A DNA stretch of 64,000 bases from SCTM01 sp965279655. GTDB lineage: Bacteria > Pseudomonadota > Alphaproteobacteria > Rhodospirillales > Rhodospirillaceae. The DNA lies in contig OZ257255.1 of the NCBI GenBank assembly GCA_965279655.1, forward strand, positions 682,001 to 746,000, given 5' to 3'. Numbering within the stretch: the stretch's first letter is position 1; each line of letters opens with the position of its first letter. Made by a program: the position numbers and the translations under genes. Below, piece by piece: positions 58,626-64,000 of this stretch. The notes beneath the pieces were generated by a model. The model made no database searches and was not told the DNA's origin. It saw only the letters and a program-made list of their open reading frames with translations.

Positions 58626-59441
58626 GTGGCTGATTCGGCGGCACAGAGTCTTGCGGCATCGAAAGCACTGCCGACGGCCCGACGCCTCGTGGAAGCGCGC
58701 CAGCGCGCGCAGGCGCTCGATGGATTCCCGGGGCAGATCCCGGCGGACCTGCTGGACGCCTATGCCTGCCAGGACGCTGCGATCGGCCTGTGGCCCGATG
58801 TCATCGTCGGCTGGAAGGTCGGCAAGGTGGCGTCGGCGTTCGCCGCCAACGTGGAGGATGCGCGCTTGGTGGGGCCGATCTTCCGCCGCGGTTTGCGGAT
58901 GGCGGAAGCGGGCAAGGAAACAATCTTCCCAGTGTTCGTGCGCGGTTTCGCCGCGGTGGAAGGAGAATTTGTCTTCCGTCTCGGCCTGGATGCCGCGCCG
59001 GCGAAAACCACATGGTCTCCCGCGGAGGCCGCGGAGCTGGTGGAAGCACTTCACTTCGGTATTGAAACCGCCGGCAGCCCCCTGGCGACGATCAACGACC
59101 TCGGGCCGGCCGTCATCATCGCCGACTTCGGCAATAACGACGGACTAATACTCGGTCCGGCGATTCCGAACTGGCGCGAAAAGGTAACGGGTCTTGCCTG
59201 CGAGACCTTCATCAACGACGCCTCCGCCGGTAAGGGGCGCGCCAATCTCGACGACATCCTCGACGGCCTGTGCTTTGCGCTGCAGCGCAATGCGCGCCGC
59301 GGGCGGCCCTTGAAGGCCGGCGATTACATCTCGACCGGTGCGGTCACCGGCGTGCACGATATTCATGCCGGCCAAGCGGCGCGGGTCATATTCGGAGACG
59401 CGGGCGAACTGCGCTGTCGCGCGGTGCCGGCTAAGAACTGA
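58626..59441 (+). CDS. FAH/2-keto-4-pentenoate hydratase-like enzyme
   Basis: 271 residues from GTG 58626 (MADSAAQSLAASKAL; GGGGAT upstream). Segments GWKVGKVASAFAANV, FVFRLGLDA, EALHFGIETAGSP, DLGPAVIIADFGNNDGLILG and DYISTGAVTGVHDIHAG fit the 2-keto-4-pentenoate hydratase/FAH fold. It is divergent from the pectate lyase with an operator between them and is followed by the MFS gene, so it belongs to the pectin regulon. These enzymes usually act on 2-keto acids with enol forms. A role on DKI/DKII or a hexuronate side product is possible but not shown. Confidence 0.88.
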   Translation: MADSAAQSLAASKALPTARRLVEARQRAQALDGFPGQIPADLLDAYACQDAAIGLWPDVIVGWKVGKVASAFAANVEDARLVGPIFRRGLRMAEAGKETIFPVFVRGFAAVEGEFVFRLGLDAAPAKTTWSPAEAAELVEALHFGIETAGSPLATINDLGPAVIIADFGNNDGLILGPAIPNWREKVTGLACETFINDASAGKGRANLDDILDGLCFALQRNARRGRPLKAGDYISTGAVTGVHDIHAGQAARVIFGDAGELRCRAVPAKN

Positions 59442-59473
59442 TCCGACGACGTCGTATCTCGGGGAGGGGAACG

Positions 59474-60757
59474 ATGACAACCGAAGCGACGACGGTGCCA
59501 ATGCCGACGGTGAATGTCGGACGATACCGTTGGGTGATCTGCGCGCTGCTGTTCGCGGCGAACGCAATCAACTATATCGACCGGCAGGCCATCGGCGTTC
59601 TCAAGCCGACGCTCCAGGCCGAGTTCGGATGGAGCGAGGTCACCTACGGCGACATCGTCTTCTGGTTCCAGGCCGCATATGCCCTGGGCTACATCGTCTT
59701 CGGCGGTGTAATCGACCGGATCGGCGCGCGCTTCGGGTATGCCCTGGCGGTCGGCATCTGGACTGTGGCCCACATGGCTCACGCGGGCGCGAGTTCCGTG
59801 CTGAGTTTCATGATCGTGCGCTTCGGCCTCGGCATCGGCGAGGCGGGCAACTTCCCCGCCGGTCTGAAAGCCGTGGCGGAGTGGTATCCTAAGCGCGAAC
59901 GCGCACTGGCCGTCGGCATTTTCAACGCCGGTACCAATATCGGCGCCGTGATCACTCCGCTCATCGTTCCCGCCATCACCCTTGCCTATGGCTGGCGCGC
60001 GGCGTTTCTGATCACGGGCATGTTCAGCATCGTCTGGATCATCGTCTGGCTGATCGTTTACAAGCGCCCCACCGAACAGCCGAAGGTCTCGGCCACGGAA
60101 CTCGCCTACATCCAAAGCGATCCGCCGGATCCAGCGAAGAATTTGCCCTGGCTCAGCCTGCTGCCGTATCGGGAGACCTGGGCCTATGCGCTGGGAAAAT
60201 TCCTGATCGATCCGATCTGGTTCATCTTCCTGTTCTGGCTGCCCGACTTCTTCTCCAAACGCTACGGCCTCGACCTTGCCAGCTTCGGCCCACCCCTGGT
60301 GGCGGTGTACCTGATATCCGACGTGGGCAGCGTCGCCGGCGGGTGGCTGTCCTCGCACCTTATAAAACGCGGGCGCACCATCAACGCGGCGCGCAAGATC
60401 ACCATGCTGATCTGCGCCATTGCCGTCACGCCAGTGATGTTCGCCATGTACGCGGACACCGTCTGGCTTGCTGTTGCCCTCGTCGGCTTGGCCACGGCGG
60501 GTCACCAAGGCTTCTCCGCCAACCTTTACACCCTGCCGTCGGATGTGTTCCCGCGCCGCGCGGTCGCGTCCGTGGTCGGTATTGGTGGGATGCTCGGGTC
60601 GGTCGGCGGCATGCTCATGGCGAAATACGTCGGCTACGTGCTGGAGGAGATCGGTTCCTACACGCCGATTTTCGTGGTGGCCGGCTGCGTGTATCTTCTG
60701 GCGGTGCTGGTGATCCACATTCTCATGCCGCGCTATACACCCGTCGAGATCAAATGA
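59474..60757 (+). CDS. MFS transporter, hexuronate/aldohexuronate type
   Basis: 427 residues after GGGGAGGGGAACG. About 12 membrane segments. N-terminal WVICALLFAANAINYIDRQAIG and PTLQAEFGWSEVTYGDIVFWFQ are typical of the ACS/hexuronate-transporter group, with GLGIGEAGNFPAGLKAVAEWYP and KRERALAVGIFNAGTNIGAV. It probably imports galacturonate or unsaturated uronates across the inner membrane. It is followed by eda with an ATGA overlap, so the two are co-translated. Confidence 0.9.
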   Translation: MTTEATTVPMPTVNVGRYRWVICALLFAANAINYIDRQAIGVLKPTLQAEFGWSEVTYGDIVFWFQAAYALGYIVFGGVIDRIGARFGYALAVGIWTVAHMAHAGASSVLSFMIVRFGLGIGEAGNFPAGLKAVAEWYPKRERALAVGIFNAGTNIGAVITPLIVPAITLAYGWRAAFLITGMFSIVWIIVWLIVYKRPTEQPKVSATELAYIQSDPPDPAKNLPWLSLLPYRETWAYALGKFLIDPIWFIFLFWLPDFFSKRYGLDLASFGPPLVAVYLISDVGSVAGGWLSSHLIKRGRTINAARKITMLICAIAVTPVMFAMYADTVWLAVALVGLATAGHQGFSANLYTLPSDVFPRRAVASVVGIGGMLGSVGGMLMAKYVGYVLEEIGSYTPIFVVAGCVYLLAVLVIHILMPRYTPVEIK

Positions 60758-61374
60758 CCGCGCTGCCGCCGGAGTTGGTACAGGACCGTATCGTCGCGGT
60801 GTTGCGGGCAAAGAGCCTGGCCGCGCCGCGGGAGATCGGTGAGGCGCTGGTCCGCGCCGGCATCCGCTGTATCGAGCTGACTTACACCATTGCCGGCGTC
60901 CTCTCGCACATCGCCACGGTGGCGAAGATTCCGGGCGCCGTGGTGGGGGCGGGAACGGTGCTGTCGGCGCAACAGGCGCGTGACGCTATTGCCGTCGGCG
61001 CGCGGTTCCTCGTGACGCCGGCCGTGCGACCCGAAGTTGCGGCTGTCGCGAAGGCGGCGGGCATCCCGGTGATCATGGGCGCCTATACGCCAACAGAAGT
61101 GGCCGCCGCGATCGACCTTGCGCCGGCCGCGATCAAGATCTTCCCGAGCGATGTCGGCGGTCCGGCCTATCTCAAGAGCCTGCGCGGGCCGTTCGATAAG
61201 GCGCTGTTCATGCCCAGCGGCGGCATAACCGCTCAGAACGCGCAAGAGTGGCTGAAGGCTGGGGCAGTGGCCGTGTCCGCCGGATCGAGCCTCGCGTCAG
61301 CCGATACGCTGGTTGCCGGCGATCACACGCGCATCGCCAGCGCCGCGGCGGAGTTCGTGCGGGCGCTACGTTAG
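60754..61374 (+). CDS. eda: KDPG/KHG aldolase
   Basis: 206 residues from ATG 60754 (MTALPPELVQDRIVAVLRAK); the ATG overlaps the MFS stop codon (ATGA). Catalytic Lys lies in AIKIFPSDVGGPAYLKSL; the family Glu is in CIELTYTIAG; AGTVLSAQQARDAIAVGARF and GGITAQNAQEWLKAGAVAVS complete the TIM barrel. It cleaves KDPG to pyruvate and glyceraldehyde-3-phosphate, the last step of the pectin pathway. The longer frame back to 60343 lies within the MFS gene. Confidence 0.94.
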   Translation: MTALPPELVQDRIVAVLRAKSLAAPREIGEALVRAGIRCIELTYTIAGVLSHIATVAKIPGAVVGAGTVLSAQQARDAIAVGARFLVTPAVRPEVAAVAKAAGIPVIMGAYTPTEVAAAIDLAPAAIKIFPSDVGGPAYLKSLRGPFDKALFMPSGGITAQNAQEWLKAGAVAVSAGSSLASADTLVAGDHTRIASAAAEFVRALR

Positions 61375-62126
61375 TGCCGCGTTGGCTGCGGTTGCTGGCG
61401 TTGAGCCTGCTCCTTTAGGGCGGCGACGCGTGCATTCTCCGGTCGCGCCATCCCTTGTAACGCTGCCCAATCGAGCAGGACGAGGCTTCCGCCGCGCCGC
61501 CGCACGAGGGCGTCCCGCGCCAACGTCCCGATGGTCTGGGCGACATCCTCTCGGTCGATGCCCACCCAACTCGCGATCTCCGCATGGGTGGGGGAATAGG
61601 CGATCAGCCATTGGCCCGGCACACGCGAGTCCGGCTCCGCCCGGCGCATCAGTTCCGCGATCACACGCTGGGTCGGCGTCATGACGGCGATGCTTGCCAG
61701 ACGCACGTCCATCGACCGGATGATGGTGGCCAGCCGCTTGAGCATCCGGATCGCCACGACAGGGCAGTATTCCAAAAGCGAGATCAGCACCGGTCCATCG
61801 ATGGAACCGAGCACGGAATCGCAGGCCGCCACGGCGCGGGCGGAGCGGGGCCGTTGATCGATGGCCGCCAGTTCGCCGAATATTTCCCCGCTCGGCACTT
61901 CCGCGAGGGTCATCGGTTCGCCGGCTTCCACGGCGGTGAGCAGCCTCACCTTGCCCTTGACGATGAAATGTACATCGCGACCGTCGGTGTCTTGGTCGAA
62001 GATCATTTCGCCTTCGGCGTAGTGCTTGAACACCGCGGCTTCGGTGAACCGCTCCACGACCTCCGGCGGTAGGCCTTCGAACAGGCGGAAGCCAAAGAGT
62101 GTGGGTGTGTTCATGGCGGGTCCCAT
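61371..62126 (-). CDS. Crp/Fnr-family transcriptional regulator
   Basis: 251 residues. Cyclic-nucleotide-like sensory domain (RDVHFIVKGKVRLLTAVEAG, AEVPSGEIFGELAAIDQRPR) and C-terminal HTH (SPTHAEIASWVGIDREDVAQ). No Cys cluster for Fe-S, so not an Fnr-type oxygen sensor. Start may be ATG 62126 or ATG 62114 (MNTPTLFGFRLFEG); the former touches the stop of the TadE-like gene upstream (TGATG), suggesting coupling. It converges on eda and overlaps its stop by 4 bases (TTAG). Confidence 0.88.
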   Translation of the reverse strand: MGPAMNTPTLFGFRLFEGLPPEVVERFTEAAVFKHYAEGEMIFDQDTDGRDVHFIVKGKVRLLTAVEAGEPMTLAEVPSGEIFGELAAIDQRPRSARAVAACDSVLGSIDGPVLISLLEYCPVVAIRMLKRLATIIRSMDVRLASIAVMTPTQRVIAELMRRAEPDSRVPGQWLIAYSPTHAEIASWVGIDREDVAQTIGTLARDALVRRRGGSLVLLDWAALQGMARPENARVAALKEQAQRQQPQPTRH

Positions 62127-62497
62127 CAGCGGCGGAGCGTTGTGGTCATCTGGAACGACAGCAGGTCCTGCGGCAGGACGGCGCCAAGGACGAGGTCGTA
62201 GCTCGCGGTCACTGACACAACGAGATTGGCGCCGTCGGTGATCGTCACAAGGTAATCCTGCACCATGGGAATCTGATCGAGATCAGCTTCCACTGCTTCC
62301 TGCACGGCGCTGGACGAGAGCACCTCGATTACCCCGCGGCGGGCGTTCAGATCGATGATGTCGCGGATGGCCTGGCGCGCACCCATCACGCGGCCGTATT
62401 CGAGAATGCCCGCGAGCGCGATCAGCAGCACCGGCGCGATGAGGGCGAACTCGATCGCCGTTGCGCCGCGATCATCACGGGGCAGTCCGCGAATCAT
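62126..62497 (-). CDS. TadE-like pilus assembly protein
   Basis: 123 residues from ATG 62497 (MIRGLPRDDRGATAIEFALI); the ATG overlaps the upstream stop codon (ATGA). The type IV pilin-like N-terminus RDDRGATAIEFALIAPVLLI, with a single membrane helix and basic lead, is typical of TadE/TadF pseudopilins of the Flp (Tad) pilus system, which build or anchor adhesive pili. The frame extends upstream to 62668 but that is not coding. A second TadE-like gene is just upstream. Confidence 0.87.
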   Translation of the reverse strand: MIRGLPRDDRGATAIEFALIAPVLLIALAGILEYGRVMGARQAIRDIIDLNARRGVIEVLSSSAVQEAVEADLDQIPMVQDYLVTITDGANLVVSVTASYDLVLGAVLPQDLLSFQMTTTLRR

Positions 62498-62922
62498 CGC
62501 AATCGTCCTACCGCCGTGGCTTCCAGCGTCATTGGATCGTCGAACGGAGGCCATGGCACCAACATTGCGAACGGCCGCGTCACGGCGATGGTGGCCGTGC
62601 GCTTCTTCACGCCGGTGGGGCAGTTTCCCGAGGTGCAGCTGATGGTGGCGCCGTTTGGACATACGCACACCACCGTCGCGGTCACGCTCGCACCGGCGGC
62701 CATACCTTGCGCGGCCGTGCGGGCGCCATTCACGTCATTGAAATTGCGCAACAGCACCTGCAATCCGGCGCGCGCGGCGGCGTCCAGTTGGGATCGTTGG
62801 GTCATCGCGCGGCCATAGTCCGCCACGCCCATCGTCATGAAGATGAGCACCGGCGCGATCAAGGCGAACTCCACCGCAATCGTGCCGCGCGCGTCCCGCT
62901 TCAATCGGTTCCAAATGGACAC
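62494..62922 (-). CDS. TadE-like pilus assembly protein
   Basis: 142 residues from GTG 62922, with AAGGAG upstream (VSIWNRLKRDARGTIAVEFA). The N-terminal GTIAVEFALIAPVLIFMTMG is the pseudopilin helix. The C-terminal half has four Cys (VCVCPNGATISCTSGNCP), unusual for TadE-like proteins. It overlaps the next gene by 4 bases (ATGA), and begins 11 bases after the TadG-like gene, so the three Tad genes and probably the Crp/Fnr gene form one operon. Confidence 0.86.
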   Translation of the reverse strand: MSIWNRLKRDARGTIAVEFALIAPVLIFMTMGVADYGRAMTQRSQLDAAARAGLQVLLRNFNDVNGARTAAQGMAAGASVTATVVCVCPNGATISCTSGNCPTGVKKRTATIAVTRPFAMLVPWPPFDDPMTLEATAVGRLR

Positions 62923-62933
62923 GGGCGAGCTCC

Positions 62934-64000
62934 TTAGCCCACGATCTGGGGATCGTCGGGCATGCCTTCCGGCAGGCCGAGACCGGCGCAATTGTCCGCC
63001 AGCGATGCGTTGCCGGTGAACTTTACACTCTTGGCGACAATGCGCGTGCAACTGCCGCCGGTGGAATCGCCGCCGCTGAATTCCAGGGCTTGTGCCGGAA
63101 AGTACATGGCGCCTTTTATTTTCATCTTGGAGCCGCCGTTGAGCTTGCTGGTTTCCACGCCGTGCGCATTGCGGTCCTGGACCAGAGCCAGTCCCTTGTA
63201 GGTGCCCGTAGTGGGCGCCGTAAGATTCACCGTCGCGCCGCCGTTCACGGTTATGGTCGCGGAATCGCAACCGCTCGCCGAGAGAACGATGGCCACACCG
63301 TTGCCGTTTACGGTCGAGGTGCCGTTGATGTTCACGTCGCCGCCGTCGATGATGTAGGTGCCCGGGTTCATCGTCACTTTGGCTTTGGAATTGATCTTAA
63401 TTCCGCCGCAGTAGCGCCCAGGATTGATCGTCACGGTCGCATTGGCGTTTACGCTGAAGTTGTTCTTGTAGCAGCTGCCGAAGGTCGCCGGCATCGGCAG
63501 ATCCTTATAAGGATCCTCGCGCGGGATAACGCCCGTGTCGGGTGGAACCGGACTGATCAGTTCGGCCCCGCCGGACATGCTGAGCCCGCCGGTAATCTCA
63601 GTCCAAGCATCCGTCACGTCAGCAGTCCCAACCATCGTCATGGCGTTGGGAGCATTAGAGTTCACCGTAATTCCGCAGTTTGTCAGATTGAGCGCGGCGG
63701 TGCCGACGATATACATGGCAGAGGCCATCGTTGGATCGAGCACTAATACGCATGCGGAACTATGTGTCTGAAGCCGTACGATGGCGCGCGCTTCGATGTC
63801 CATATCGTCCTCCTGGACGAACAGGGCGGACATCACGACGGGCCGCGTCCGCCGCGCGATCACTTCGATCGCCTGAGTGTCGCCGGCATATGGTCCGCTC
63901 AACGGCGGTGAGATCAGCTCGATCTCATCCGTGTCGGAGTCGTATCCGATCGGTGGGATGGCTGAGAGCGAGGCGCTCATCTCGTTCTTGCCTTCCCGGC
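62934..64000 (-). CDS. TadG-like pilus assembly protein (5' end beyond window)
   Basis: The frame is open to the right edge; the visible part (about 355 codons) includes an internal ATG at 63980, but the codons before it (RxGKNE) read on, so the true start, with its membrane anchor, lies outside. The segment RLQTHSSACVLVLDPTMASA and the following CGITVNSNAPNAMTM match the TadG-type region after the Tad N-terminal domain. A beta-rich repetitive part (VTINPGRYCGGIKINSKAK, VTMNPGTYIIDGGDVNING) follows. It is probably a secreted/inner-membrane part of the Flp pilus assembly machine. Confidence 0.82.
   Translation of the reverse strand, partial: REGKNEMSASLSAIPPIGYDSDTDEIELISPPLSGPYAGDTQAIEVIARRTRPVVMSALFVQEDDMDIEARAIVRLQTHSSACVLVLDPTMASAMYIVGTAALNLTNCGITVNSNAPNAMTMVGTADVTDAWTEITGGLSMSGGAELISPVPPDTGVIPREDPYKDLPMPATFGSCYKNNFSVNANATVTINPGRYCGGIKINSKAKVTMNPGTYIIDGGDVNINGTSTVNGNGVAIVLSASGCDSATITVNGGATVNLTAPTTGTYKGLALVQDRNAHGVETSKLNGGSKMKIKGAMYFPAQALEFSGGDSTGGSCTRIVAKSVKFTGNASLADNCAGLGLPEGMPDDPQIVG

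Noticed and set aside
1..64000. tRNA, rRNA, CRISPR arrays, insertion sequences, integrases, phage genes
   Set aside because: Looked for by eye on both strands and not found; covariance or profile searches would be needed to exclude small RNAs.

Overview
The window is high-GC proteobacterial chromosome, most likely from an alphaproteobacterium. The clues are a HisKA_2-type sensor kinase, a host-attachment-family protein, Tad-pilus genes, several TonB-dependent receptors and a KduI/KduD/KdgK/Eda pectin pathway; a genus cannot be named from sequence alone. It is gene-dense. I see no rRNA, tRNA, CRISPR array, transposase or integrase, and no gene-free stretch clearly over 300 bases. The longest gaps (about 250-300 bases at 35389-35638, 40646-40918, 41795-42091 and 42851-43106) hold promoters, palindromes or a REP-like hairpin pair. 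If the small ORF at 25188-25502 is not real, 25202-25505 would be a 304-base gap.

Region 1 (1-46 kb) is an accessory catabolic region. It carries five IclR regulators (one cut by the left edge), three TonB-dependent receptors, an ADP-forming acyl-CoA synthetase, a phytanoyl-CoA-dioxygenase-like enzyme, tandem VOC proteins, a nitrilase-fold protein, five alpha/beta hydrolases, two related FAD oxidoreductases, a methyltransferase and a c-type cytochrome. A four-gene secreted cluster (DUF1592, DUF1552, a PF03640-repeat protein and an unknown) lies at 13.1-18.4 kb. Many of these enzymes carry twin-arginine-like N-termini, so much of the chemistry may be periplasmic. Four of the five hydrolases have GxHTG where the family normally has the GxSxG nucleophile elbow. 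Divergent promoters next to the IclR genes contain clear inverted repeats, some shared between loci. The substrate is not evident; receptors, hydrolases and CoA ligase suggest import and breakdown of an ester-like or aromatic/terpenoid organic compound.

Region 2 (38-40.7 kb and 46.2-48.7 kb) holds housekeeping or isolated genes: a HisKA_2 kinase, small conserved-looking proteins, an S1/P1 nuclease, an APS kinase, a glycosyltransferase-like protein and a DUF3617-like protein.

Region 3 (48.8-61.4 kb) is a compact pectin/oligogalacturonate utilisation locus: LacI regulator, KduI, KduD, TonB-dependent receptor, KdgK, secreted type-B carboxylesterase, secreted PL1 pectate lyase, FAH/hydratase-like enzyme, hexuronate-type MFS transporter and KDPG aldolase. 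The motif TGACACCGGT and close variants occur four times, each upstream of a locus gene, and is the probable operator. Extracellular cleavage, outer- and inner-membrane uptake, and conversion through DKI, DKII, KDG and KDPG to pyruvate plus glyceraldehyde-3-phosphate are mostly covered. An unsaturated galacturonidase/oligogalacturonate lyase and KdgF are not in the window.

Region 4 (61.4-64 kb) has a Crp/Fnr regulator followed upstream by two TadE-like genes and a TadG-like gene that runs off the right edge.
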